This document shows, piece by piece, positions 13,481 through 24,664 of a DNA stretch of 64,000 bases. The translations under genes and the position numbers were made by a program. The stretch comes from Torreya grandis (Eukaryota > Streptophyta > Pinopsida > Cupressales > Taxaceae). How positions within the stretch are numbered: the first letter of the stretch is position 1; each line of letters starts with the position of its first letter. The DNA lies in assembly GCA_037957365.1 (NCBI GenBank), contig JARHVA010002125.1:2442501-2506500 (forward strand). The letters are read 5' to 3'. A model generated the notes under the pieces. That model made no database searches. It saw only the letters and a program-made list of their open reading frames with translations, and was not told the DNA's origin.

Positions 13481-13606
13481 TTTTAATATAGTCTATAAAA
13501 GAGTTTTACTTTATTTATAATCCTTATCCTCCTTTGGTGTCTTCAAAAAGACCCTCATAAACATAAATGGCCCTTCAACATAGTTTTTACCACCTTGAAG
13601 TGCTTA

Positions 13607-13611
13607 GGTTA
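13607..13611. repeat. Target site duplication GGTTA (left)
   Basis: Immediately left of the TG that starts the left long repeat; matches 36,900-36,904. The wider strings TAGGTTATGT are identical at both places, of which the last bases on the left belong to the repeat start, so the exact duplication length is uncertain. Confidence 0.6.
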
Positions 13612-13645
13612 TGTTGATGCCTAAATATTACCATAAGGTGCTTAG

Positions 13646-13662
13646 AGTGTTTAAGAAACACT
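13646..13662. repeat. Terminal hairpin of the long repeat
   Basis: AGTGTTT and AAACACT form a 7-bp stem with a 3-base AAG loop. The same sequence is intact in the right copy (30,156-30,172) and eroded in the third relative near 52,416. Conservation in such old sequence suggests a role in RNA end formation or packaging, which is inference. Confidence 0.55.
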
Positions 13663-14929
13663 TCTCATTTTAGCATTCAAATAATTCAAAGCATGAGTTG
13701 TAGTTTGTGATAATCTTATTATCTATGGTGGAATAGAGGTAGAACAAATGACTATTTCACAATATTTATATTAATTGGTGGTTGAGAACCACCGTGGCCT
13801 ATAAATCTTTGCAAATAAGAAGATTATCTATGTTAATTAAGGTGAATTATGATTAATTATAAGTCTAAAGCTAGACTAATATGGACATATACAATGGAGC
13901 TTTAATCTAAAGTTAATTGGTTAAAAAATAAACAAAAGGAAGGGTAGGGTAGAGAGAAAATATGTTGTTGATGATCTTCATTCTAGATATTATGACAAAG
14001 TTCAAATATCCTCCAAGCATGTACTTAAAACCAATGTATTATATGAAACAAATTAAGCTTGAATCTCATCATACATCATTCAAACTTATAAAGAAGGTTA
14101 AAATTAATGCAAATAAGAACCAAGCTTACTTTAAAGATTTACCCCTATAATCAGATAGCTGATGCACATCTACAAATGTAGAGAAAATAAAATGAAGTAA
14201 ACTACAAAACCTTCAGTTATCCTAGGATAAGCACAAGTTAACAATTATGCATTTAAAGGTACACATTAAGAGTATAATACCTATTTAAATCTAGAATTTA
14301 AAATAGACAAGTGAGAGATAATCTATATAAAAATTTACACAAACAAGATAAGATAATATTTTTAGAATTCCTACTTGCATTAGTTGCCCAAATTTTACTC
14401 TAGTTTTAAGCTCAAAAACTCCCTCCTCTTACAAATGGTAATACTCCATTTTATATAATGTTAATGAAGTATACTAGTTATTCATATAAAATTACAAGTG
14501 TAAGGATAGTTATCATTTTTACAAAGTTTGTAGAATACTTAGACTTTTCCAAATGAACTAACATATAAGCAATGCACTTTAAAAAACTTCACATGACTTT
14601 ACAAATTAATATTCTATTTTCAAAATATTATAAATTTCTACAGAATAATATTCCTAACTAACTTTTTAGACCTTGTGTTGATGCTACCTCTTGTTTCTAC
14701 TAAAGGGTATTCAATATATAACATTGCTCATTGATAAACTAAATATCCATCACTAGCTTCAGGGAAAACTCTTTTCCATGATCCTCTAGGTCTTTAAGGT
14801 TCCTTTAAATCTTCTCTATATCTCATTTTATGCCCTTGGTATCTCCCATTTTCTCATTAGATGATATGAGTAAGCTCATGACTTTATTGTTGTCATCTGT
14901 TATCTAATATTACCCCTAGTTTCTTCTTA

Positions 14930-17900
14930 CATGAACTTAAAGGTCTTATGTTTGAAATCTTCATCAGTTATGAGACCCAGTGAGCTGATGGTTGTGGGAT
15001 CCTTTATCAATATATCTAATATATGAGATGTTCCATCTTCTAACAACTTAATTTTTTAGAAAGGTCTTCCATTATTTTGGACTAGGTTTTTAAGGCCTCA
15101 ATCTTGTCAACCAATATGGACATGACCATATTCAAATGTGCCTTGCTAATAGTTCTAAAATTTGGGACTAGATTTTTGGACAAGGCCTTAATCAAGTGCT
15201 TCTCTTAAAGACTCATAGCTTGCTATTGGATAACTTAGCATGTTGATTTAGATATTTAATTCTCTATTTCTCTTTATTTGGTCATGACTACCTTTAAAGA
15301 GTTGAATAGGTTAGCCATGGTGTCCTCAAACTTATTTAATTTGTCCTTATGAATTGATAAGACAATAGACTCTTTCAAATTTTTGTTTTACTAAAATATG
15401 CCATTGATCATTATTTACAACTAGTCAGACTGGTCTTGGGCTATATCAAGGATTATCTCCTTAAACATTTTATATTCTCTTGTCTTTTGACCTACCACTA
15501 TAGTTAGACCTGTGAATGGATCTATCTTTTGAAAGGTGAATTATTCACCTTAAACCATGGATTTCTTCTCAATTACTCTCTCCATGTTGGCCATCTCTAG
15601 GCTAAACCAAACTCCCATTGATGATTTTATTACTTGAGGAGTAGGGATCTTAACTTGTGCCCCACTTGACCCACTTGGGGTAGACATCCTTTTTTCTTAT
15701 TCCTTCTGCAAGGCCACAATCCAAGGTTTGATCTCATCATGCACATGGATATTAATGGATTTTTTAATGGCCCATGGGTGGTGTATATTTGGGACTTTTT
15801 TCATCTTCCCATATAAAAACTATTTAGGAATGGTTGGACCATGAATTAGATTATCATCACTGATAAGGTTGACCTCACTCAAAGGATGAGTGAAGGTCAA
15901 TTTTGGCTTCTTGATATTCATTTGGACTAGAGATATCTCAACTTTACTTTTGGGTTGAGTTGAAATAGGAACCAAATCCAAATCTACTTCCTTCCCCTTT
16001 TTTCCTTTACTTCTTCAGCTAGAGCTTGAGGTTATTCTATCTATACTTATTCTTCATCTAATTCATAAGCACAAGCTAATGATTTCATGGTATACTATAT
16101 ATTATTCACAATATCCAATGAAATTATTTTAATTTTTTTAATAGGTGACTCTAGTTCTTCAGGATATGCTGAAGAGGATGCCATGTCACTAGGTGTCCTC
16201 TCTTTAGGTTTTTTTCTTCTAGCCTTGGGTAGCTTGAGTCTCAAGCTCTTATGTTACTGCATATAACTATGTTATAATAGGTTTATATGATGGTCTTAGT
16301 AACAAATGGTACTACACAGGACCCATATTCCATATATCATCACTTGGCTTCTGCTCTCTTAATAAGCTAGCCTCTTGCTTAATGTTGAGTTTCTTCAATT
16401 TTGCTAACACTTTAGTGAATGAAGAAGCTTTAGTGTACAAATGATCATAAAAACTATGTTTATGTTCATAGGCCATAGTTATATTATTGTCATTCAAATG
16501 TTTTGTAACCTTTTCATTGGGGTCCCATTGTCTCAATTCATCTATTTATAGGTTGAAGGAGATCTTATGCCTAAAGATAATCTTTCCATTTTCATACTTA
16601 TGAAACATAGTCCTACTAATGGTTAAGGGAAAGGAATGGATTAGTCCCTTATTTTTGATTTTACACACACCATCTATGTTGTGGAATAGTTGGTATGACA
16701 CTTCTTTCTCTACTAATTTGGTGGGCACATGAACTGGTACCCTAAGGGGTTGACTCAAAGTTCCCTTTATCCTAATTATATTACAATTTAGATATAATCA
16801 AATGTCCCCAATGAGTTCAACATAATTCATGATCAAAGGGTTGAACTTCATCATTGGGATCCATATAATGGGCTCAACTAAGTCTAGATAGACATAATCA
16901 TAGATAAATTGAACATGGTCCCTGTATTTGAAAATATGTAATTTTGAGTAGTATTGGGAGACTATTTATTTCCCTTTAGGTGACCTTTCTTTTATGTTGG
17001 GGATTTTGGTGGTGGCTAGTAGAGTGTCTAAAAGGTAAGACATTATGTAGAAATGGTTGTTTGTATTATTATTGATTCTAGTAAATTATTTCTTCAAATA
17101 GGTGTTAATCATCTGGGGTAAGTCCCATCTCAACAATAAAATACACAAAAGGGACCCATTATTTCTCAACATAGGTGGTGAAGGGGTTCCTAGATAATCT
17201 ATTCAATAATTCCATTATCATCCTAATCCTATCCCTAAATTATCTCATTGGGATCTTTCCACTGAGGTCAAATATTACTAGGGTTCCTAAATATAACCAC
17301 GGGGTAAGGATGATCTTTAGGTCATTCTTCCTTGACCATTCATTAATTGTGGGTACATCTACCTAGGGTTTGGGCACCTTATAGTAGTTTTCAAAGGCAA
17401 GACGGGAGATATAAGTAACTCTTTTAAAACTATGTTTATGTACTATCATACCCTAATCAATATTTTAATCCTTGAAAATAGGAGCAATAACATTGATGTA
17501 ATGTTGTACCTCTGGTTTTGTTAGAGCACATTGAAGGCTCATCATCAAAACAAGGTCATATTACCTTCTCTTGCAATATTTTCATCCTCTCTTGTAATGC
17601 TTGGTAGCTCTTTAGTGGTCGAGAAAAGCTTGGACTAGTTGTTATCTTTAGTGTTCAAGGACATAACATTAAATTCAATATCTTTGAAGATTCTTCCTTC
17701 TAAATCTGTGGTAACATAGAGCTATGTATCTTGTTATTTTTGAGCCACCATGACTATGAGTTTGAAAACTTTTCTCACTAGTGGTTTATAGATTATCTAT
17801 ATATTAGTTTTCACTTGCTCAAATGGAAATTTGACTCTCTCAATCTTGACTATGGTTGATTTGGGATCAAATTAGGGATTTTTCATATGCTAGGGCTTTT

Positions 17901-17980
17901 CTACATGTCTTTTCTAAGATTTAATGGTGAGGGATTCTTGAACTTGAGAAAGTTTGTGCCTTAGACTTAATTTGGACCTT
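14930..17980 (-). pseudogene. Uncharacterised coding region inside the long repeat, copy 1
   Basis: I do not recognise the family. On the minus strand a broken reading frame of roughly 1,000 codons can be followed by comparison with two other copies (about 31,470-34,530 and 53,470-56,720). Recognisable shared blocks include KVPKP and DVPTINEW near the N-terminal third, DIIMIMELLNRLSRN-like and YVEK segments, EKEVSYQLFHNIDGVCK and GLIHSFPLTI in the middle (open frames at 16,546-16,758 and 16,312-16,536), then TFTHPLSEVN, and a C-terminal helical segment NLVPNFRTI. There are no zinc knuckles, catalytic triads or membrane segments I can name. It runs in the same direction as gag-pol. It could be an accessory protein like Ogre ORF1 or a captured gene; neither is shown. 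Confidence 0.55.
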
Positions 17981-18419
17981 CACATTTATACCTTTGATTT
18001 TTTAATCCCACAAAATCTTTGGTTTTGTCACTATCTACCTATGTGGCATCTATGTGGCACCTAGTTGGTGATTTCATGGCACTCCATTTATTAATTCTAA
18101 AAAACTATTTCCTTTTTATATTATACCTTGTATTTCACACCATTATATATTATTGTAAATATCAATGTGAATCATTGATCTTGATCCTAAAATTTGCATG
18201 CCATTGGCCACTATTTGTACCAGGCCCTCAGGTTACACTACTTGGTAATTTCATGGGCCTTCTAAGCTCTACACCTTATCAACCTTGCTAGATAATGTGT
18301 TCTCACCATGTGATGATTTTATGATTTCTCAGATCTCTATTGAAACCTTAACTTTAGCCACACTTTGTCAAATCAATCCTATCCAAGTGAACATAATATT
18401 TAGTTCTTGTGAAGGTTCA

Positions 18420-20000
18420 CAATGTTTAAGTTAGGGTTAGGATACATAAATAACTTAGGTTTAAAGAATTTAAATTATGGTTTTATTTCATGTTAATAAA
18501 CATGAAATAAAATTTAGTCTAAATTATTTAACCTAAACTTAGAACATAGTAAAATGGGACCCCAATAATAATAAAAGGAGTTAATGTAAGGTTTTTAACT
18601 TAAGGTTTTATCATATTAATAAATATGAAAAAACTTTAGGGTAAAATGTCGAAGCTAAGTTTTATAATAATAGGACCCTACATTCATTCTCCCAAGCCAA
18701 TAAAATAGACCAAAAGATCATGGGGCATATATGGACCAAGCATAATATTTTAGACTAAGGTTTGGTCAAATGTTTAAAAACATGACTAAATCTTATGATA
18801 ATATTTAAGCTAAGTCTATGGTGTTTACAATTGATCCTATGCAAGTTTAAACTTAGTTAGAAGGGTCTTGAGTTAAAAAATGGATTCAAATAGATATAAT
18901 TAATCTATGATAGGCCAAAATCTAATGAAAGGTTGATTATAACATTAGATTACAAATTCCCAAACATGTTTATTTTCCAAATGAGATTGGTTTTTGAGCT
19001 CAAATTTTGATGATCTTATGGACGTTAATGATGGCCTCACAAATGTCAAATGATGAGCATGATAAAATAAAATTAAGACCCATGAAATTTAATAGGTCCC
19101 ATAGTAACTTTGAATCAATACACATCATTCAATTTATCATACCTAAGTAAACATGGGTCATTAATTATGATCTGGGCAATCGAACATGGTTGGCTCCTAT
19201 AGTTATAAATAGATTAAGTGAGCTCTGGAACATTTATAATTTAGACCAAAGTATAACATAAGTTTTTTACATAGGTACATAAAACATAATAAAATGAAGA
19301 CCCTTTGAATATTTAAATACATAACATAATTTTTATCCTAAGGTTTTATTGTATTGATAAATATAATAAGAAATATTAAGGTAAAACTTAGGCTAAGTCT
19401 ATGTTTTAATAAAAAGGGGACCATTTTGATCCATGATGATCTCACTCCATTAGATCTTTATCATCCATGTGAACATAAATCATCCATCTCAATCCATAGA
19501 TATAAGTGAGATTGGTATCATGGGTTAAAGTCTTAGGCATATCAGGCTTATCTCACTCTATTTGATTAAATGCAAGTCCTTGATCTTGAACATAAGAACA
19601 TGGTTTAAGTTAGGGCTCAAAGATAAATAAGACTTAGGATAAATTCTTAATACTAAGGTCTTGTTTGTGTTAATAAACATGAATGGTGCCTTAGGACTAA
19701 GACATTAATCTAAGTTAATAACATATGCAAAGGACCCTGTGTATAAAAGGATAGACCATATTAAAATAAAAGGGGACATAGGGCTTGAGATATAAAAGAG
19801 ACCTAGTATATAGTTTTTAGAATAAGATTTGGTAGTTTTTTAAAAAATGACTAAGACTTAGTATAAAAATTTAACAAAGTCCATAGCATATTAAAAAATT
19901 TACTGTGTAATTTTATTCATACCAAATTTGAATTTGAATGAGGGGTATAAGTTAGGGTTTTTGAATGAGGGTTTCAAGAAGCCTTAACATGGATTCAATT
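18420..20000. repeat. Repeated hairpin modules in the long repeat, copy 1
   Basis: Four imperfect hairpins with a central TTAATAAA or TTGATAAA occur near 18,481, 18,605, 19,343 and 19,655. The first has a perfect 14-bp stem (TTTTATTTCATGTT with AACATGAAATAAAA, 18,481-18,512). Each is followed, after a TTTAGGCTAA-like string, by a variant of ATAATAAAAGGGGACCC. The same modules recur in the other two long repeats (near 35,031, 35,155, 35,888 and 36,220; and near 57,633 and 57,739). Confidence 0.6.
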
Positions 20001-20339
20001 TGACTTTTAATATACCAAAGGCTATTAAAATGTAATTTTAAGATAAAACCATTAAAATTATGAAACCTATACATTTTCTATCTTCAATATACATTTGTTA
20101 AACATATATCTTGAAATAATAAGATCCAAAGTTAGCAAAATTTAGACAAGGTTAAACTAGATCCATGAACAAGTAAACCAACTAGAACATGGTGTGGATG
20201 ATCTTCAAATATGGATAATTTGAAAACATGGTAATGACATTCTGATTAAATGGATTTTCAATTTCAAAGTATAAATTTGCACAATTTTAACACAAGGGTC
20301 CTCATTTTTCAATAATGGGGGTATGTTTCCCTAAAAAAA

Positions 20340-20359
20340 TGGTGACTTTTGGGGGAAAC
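20340..20359 (+). promoter_or_regulatory. Primer-binding-site-like sequence, plus strand
   Basis: TGGTGACTTTTGGGGGAAAC lies two bases inside the left long repeat. It resembles the tRNA-Arg-type primer site of Tat/Ogre elements, remembered as TGGCGACTC followed by a few bases and TGGGGA, after C-to-T decay. Equivalent sites are at 47,943-47,962 and 58,399-58,418. It is on the strand opposite to gag-pol, so either the resemblance is accidental or the element has an unusual arrangement. Confidence 0.4.
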
Positions 20360-21639
20360 ATAGTAATATGTTAGAATATAGAGACTTTATTCAAACCAAC
20401 AACTAAATTATCTATTCCACTTGAATGGTAGTCTTATCAAGATTAATTTATAGTTCAAACAATCCTTACACCTACAAAATTAGGATCCAATATCAAAACA
20501 TAGCCATGATATGTGTGTTCTTTGATTCCACTTACTATTTACCATGGGTTTTAGAGATAAAAATATAAGTTTCATGTATTTAACCATTAACATTGACTTG
20601 TATCATATTTAGATATCCATTAAGAATCATGCTTTAGTTAGATAAGGCTTGGGCATTACTCTATTAGTAGCCATGAATACATAGACCCAATAGAGATACC
20701 TTTGGATCCACTCAAGGCCTTGATTCAATACCAACCAAGAATCCATAGCCCCAATGGAGATTACCATAATCACTTTTGCTTAGAAATCTTTTGATTTTGT
20801 AATAATATCTTATTTTTGTATTTTTTAGACCATTTTAGATTTATTTAAAAGTTTGGGAACCAAGTTTAGCTAGGTTTAAGGATTTGGTCAAATGTTTGAT
20901 CCTAATACAATGACATATGGTTGTAACCTTCATTTCAAGTAAGGATGTTTGTTAAGTGTAAACATGACTATGTTCCAATGATTTAAGCTTTCATCTCATA
21001 TGTGAAATTTTCCTTAAAACTAAGCTCAAATCCAAACAATGCTTAATATATTATGGAATAATTGACTTATCTATTAGTATTTACTAGTTTCTCTAAAATA
21101 TATCATTAAGCTCATATTTCAGATTCATTATCAACATTTTCTTAAGATTCATACCTGCAGTCCTAAAATGTGGAGTTCCTAAGAAATTAGAACGAACTCT
21201 AAGTTGAGGGATATCTAAAAGGACTTATTAGAATCAATGAAAAATATAGAGAAAGAAAACACATACAAAAAAAAATCAAAGGTAAATCAAACAATTATAT
21301 GTACAAACAAGGGGTGGGAAGGAAAAAATAGAAGGAAACTAATCTAGCCTACCCACTCTAGTTCTTAACTATTCTTATAGTTTACTCCATGAAGACCCTA
21401 CGAGGAAAAATAGAAAATTATTTATTAAGGTACTACTCATTGGTGGGTAGTGTGAAAATTTCTCCTTATAGGTATTTTAATTTGAAGGTGTTGTTGTCAA
21501 GTGTCTCAACAATCTAATAGGGACCTGTCCACAAAGGAGTGAACTTCCCATGTTTACCCTTAGGCTCAGATGCCTTGTCCCAAAGAAAAAATAAGTCTCC
21601 TTGTCTAAATATATTCATCTTTGAATGATTATCAAACCA

Positions 21640-22640
21640 CCTCTTCACTATGGTTTGGTTCGTACTAAAATTAGCAAAAGCTTCTTCTCATGCATCTTCT
21701 ATTTGAACAATATCCAACAGTCTTGAATTTACAAGTTCCTTATCTTCCTCCATATATTCCTACATGAATTTTTACATTGGTAACTTGAGGTTGATGTGGA
21801 AGATGGGTTCTTGGTCATACACTAGCAATAATGGTGATGCTTTAAGACCCTATTTGATTCTTATCCTATCTTCCCAAAGGAAAATTTAAGAATTTTATGC
21901 CATGTTTTAGGCTTATCTATTCTAGACTTTTTTTTTTCATCAAGTTCTTATTGGTTGATTTAAATACATCATAACCTTGAGAATAATGTTTAGATTATAA
22001 CTTGAAAGTGATACTATTATCATATGTCCATTCAATCATCTCAATGGATATAAAAGAAAATCCATTATCACATACTAGAGAGACTAGTGTCCCAAATTTG
22101 GTGCATATATTTTCCTCTAAAAATTTGATCACTTCTTTAGTTCTACACTATTTGGTGGCCACTACCTCAGTATATTTGGTGTAGTAGTTAGTATCAGTTA
22201 GGATGTATTTGTGACCTTATGATGAATTGGGGTTGATTATCCCCATGAAATTTAATCCCCATTGAGCAAAAGGTTTATTTACCATAACTATTTGTAGTGG
22301 CATGGTTGCCTTAGGCTCCTTTATTCTAAAGACTTGACATGAATGGAATTACCTTATATACTTATGGGCATCCTTAAAAATTGTGGGCCAATAGTAACTA
22401 TCTCAAAGGTTATTTTGAGTTGTCCTTCTAGATGGATGTCCAATTCTAGACTTCTCATGAAAAGTGCTCATGATCTCAACTTCTTCTTCGGATACACACC
22501 TCAAGTAAATGCCTTCAAAGTTCTTTCTGTATAACATTCCATATTTAATTAGGTAATGGGCTACCTTAATTATTAGGTATCTTATTTTTTTTAGGGTTAA
22601 CCCTATAGGATAAGGGCCATTGATTATTAAATGCATGATT
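21640..22640 (-). pseudogene. Integrase, decayed (giant element copy 1)
   Basis: The zinc-binding region begins in the open frame at 22,403-22,636: KYGMLYRKNFEGIYLRCVSEEE then STFHEKSRIGHPSRRTT, the usual H-x-H part. Further left the core gives FAQWGLNFMGIINPNSS, with the first catalytic Asp replaced by Asn (family WGLDFIG), FLEENICTKFGTLVSLVCDNG with the second Asp kept, and QGYDVFKSTNKNL, where the catalytic Glu (family QGNGLAEST) has become Lys. So at least two catalytic residues are lost in addition to stops. The third relative at 59,400-60,640 keeps the Asp and Glu in the corresponding places. Confidence 0.8.
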
Positions 22641-22689
22641 AGATCATACCAATCATTGGATTGAAAACTTTATTGTTCAACCTGCATGA

Positions 22690-23100
22690 CACTAAGCTTG
22701 GGGTTAGCATTGGAAATCATTTGAATCAAACCTTTACACCTGACCAATTTTATAGTCTTCATTTCAATGTCATATTCCTAAATCACATACATCCAATTAC
22801 CTCTCCTTTCTCCTATCTCAATTTGAATTAGCATGAACTTGGTGGTAGGGTCTAGTAAGATTGCATGGACCTTATTCCTAAAAATGTAGTGTCTAATTTT
22901 CTTCACCACTTTAACTAATACACATGCTTGTTTATCAATTAAAAAATAATTTAACTCCAAAATTTTTAATTTCATGCTCATGAAATTAATTATATGGTCA
23001 CATCCATCAGTTTTATCAGTTAAGACTATAGAAATAGTATGATTAGAAGCAATGGAGTAAAGGTAAAAAGCCTTGGAGAAATATGGACTTATCAGGACTA
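22690..23100 (-). pseudogene. RT-linked RNase H domain (giant element copy 1)
   Basis: The minus strand reads SIVLTDKTDGCDHIINFMS, then LKILELNYFLIDKQACVLV and a final RRGNWMYVIQEYDIEMK. This is the gypsy RNase H that is always fused behind RT, with the family pattern ELNYPxIDKQAYA recognisable. It is distinct from the other RNase H on the far side of the RT. Confidence 0.75.
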
Positions 23101-24250
23101 GAGCTGACCAATTTCTTCCTTGATGTCCTTAAAGGCCTTTTTGGTTTCTTAATTCCAAGTTATTTTTTGGCATCTTTTTTTAGCATGTCATTTCTACAAA
23201 GCCAAAAATAAAATTCCTTACAAAGTTAATTTTGCTAAAGAATAACTTTAGTTCTTTCCTACTGTTAAGAGGTTTTATCTTTGATATGACATCTACTCTA
23301 TTTGGATCTATAGAGATTATATCCTTAGTAATTACATGGCCTAAAAACTTTCCCTCAGTGACACAATAAATACTTTTCTTTGAGTTGAGGGAAATCCCAT
23401 ACCTTTTTCACCTTTCAAATACCTAATGTAAATACATGATGTGGTCCTCCCTATTTTTAGAAAAAATAGTCAGATCATCCATGTATATAATAATGCATTT
23501 ACCTATTATACCTTAGAAAGTATGATCCATGTCCCTTTTTGATGTTTCCCATGCATTGATTAGTCTGAATGGCATCCTCTTGTATACAAATGTGCCCCAC
23601 TTGGTAGTAAAAGTAGTCTTCATCCTATCTTCTTGATTCACTAATACCTAGTTATAACCTAAAAATACATTAAAAAAGGACATCATAGAAGAATAAAAAA
23701 AGATTTGTATAACTTTGTCTAAATAAGGAAAATGATAGTTTTATTTTTCATATAATTTATTTAGATTCCTAAAATTAATGCAAAATCTTATTTCACCATT
23801 CTTTTTCCTAATTGGGACCAAATTGGTGACTCAAGTAGATTTCTTAATAGGAAATATAATCTTGAAATCTAAAAATATTTTGACTTCCTTGAAAATCATT
23901 GTTTTAAAATAGATTTTACATGCCTATGCTTTTGTCTGAAAGGTTTGTAGTCTTTCTTCAAGGGTATGGTATGAGTGATGACTTTTGGATAAAAAATATT
24001 CAAGTCATTGTAGGACCATGATATTATGTCCTTATAGTTTGTCATCAAGTCTTTAGATTTTTTATTCTCAATGATTGTACATGTTGTTCCAATATCAACT
24101 AACTAAGGTTTATCTTGAGGTCTAAGATTAACTACCTTGTAATCCTTCCCACTCATTTTGGGAATCCTAGTTTTCTCAACTAGCTTATCCTGATCAAATA
24201 ACCTCTCCAAAGAAGTCATGTCTTTTGGAATTTTGTTGTCATTTAGTTGA
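23100..24250 (-). pseudogene. Reverse transcriptase with intact YMDD (giant element copy 1)
   Basis: Near 23,476-23,505 the minus strand encodes KCIIIYMDDLTIFSKN with the catalytic YMDD box intact. Before it come TFVYKRMPFRLINA and after it HVFER, KFLGHVITKD and ELKLFFSKINFVRNFI, the standard RT thumb and connection. The upstream part (24,000-24,250) reads LNDNKIPKDMTSLERLF and ITHTIPLK, the linker before RT. Its 5' side is cut at 24,325 by the LINE-like insertion and resumes at 26,729. Confidence 0.82.
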
Positions 24251-24310
24251 ATGACTTTATTATCAAATCTACCATATTCTTCAAGAGTATTCTCATTGGC
24301 CTCATATATA

Positions 24311-24325
24311 ACATGGGCCTTAAAC
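24311..24325. repeat. 15-bp target site duplication (left)
   Basis: ACATGGGCCTTAAAC, identical to 26,714-26,728. The host reading (the giant element pol linker) continues across the pair once the insert is removed. Confidence 0.88.
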
Positions 24326-24334
24326 CATCAAACC

Positions 24335-24664
24335 ATCAAACTAGCTGTGGATTCAGGATATTCAAAATTATGGCTGGAAGGGGACTCATTGAATATCATA
24401 AATATTCTAAACAATAAAAATTCTGTGTCATGGACTATAGAGGCTATGGTGATGGAGATGAAAACTTTAATCAAAAAATTTGAAAAAGTAACAATTACCC
24501 ACACCTACTATGAAGCCAATGAAGTTGTATATTGGTTAGCAAATTATGCAGTCCGAATAGGACACAAAGTGAGGTGGCAAGAAACATTAAAAAAGAATGT
24601 GGATCTTAGAGCACTCATTCATCATGATGCAACTCATGCAAAGGATGGAAAGATTAGAGTGTAA
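24335..24664 (+). pseudogene. RNase H fragment of LINE type
   Basis: The open frame reads LAVDSGYSKLWLEGDSLNI, then SWTIEAMVMEMKTLIKKF, then ITHTYYEANEVVYWLANYA. This matches the plant RVT_3-type RNase H, with the catalytic Asp of EGDS kept, the H of ITH kept, and the final conserved Asp of the family VADWLA motif changed to Tyr. The N-terminal strands with the first Asp and Glu are absent because the insert starts here. The open frame extends left of 24,326 only by chance through host sequence. Confidence 0.78.

Larger units (their letters stand above)
10430..13611 (-). mobile_element. Chromovirus-like Ty3/gypsy pol remnant, truncated
   Basis: A pol region reads right to left: protease (about 13,170-13,480), linker, RT (about 12,330-12,995), RNase H (about 11,848-12,100), integrase (about 10,430-11,500). 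Motif style, such as EWPSPKSD after the RT and a GPY-type integrase C-terminus, suggests a chromovirus, perhaps close to Reina or CRM types. No chromodomain was seen after the integrase. At 13,611 it stops abruptly at the left end of the giant element with a GGTTA target duplication, so the giant element inserted into it. The other half should continue after 36,904, but I could not confirm gag there; a copia element follows almost at once. Confidence 0.78.
13612..20337 (-). repeat. Long terminal repeat, left copy of giant element
   Basis: About 6.7 kb, collinear with 30,121-36,899 and more distantly with 52,382-58,396. From left to right it holds a terminal hairpin (13,646-13,662), an untranslated stretch, a decayed minus-strand coding region (about 14,930-17,980) and a zone of repeated hairpin modules (about 18,420-20,000). 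By the orientation of pol it is the 3' LTR. Substitutions and small indels against the right copy are frequent, so the insertion is old. Confidence 0.72.

Noticed and set aside
13605..13614. Ten-base identity TAGGTTATGT with 36,898-36,907 as a 10-bp target duplication
   Set aside because: The last three bases on the left are already the TGT of the long repeat, and LTR elements normally make 4-6 bp duplications; GGTTA was preferred.
18019..18291. Plus-strand open frame with a second copy at 34,586-34,789
   Set aside because: Conserved only because it lies in the long repeats; composition is hydrophobic and AT-driven, with no motif, and copy 3 lacks it.
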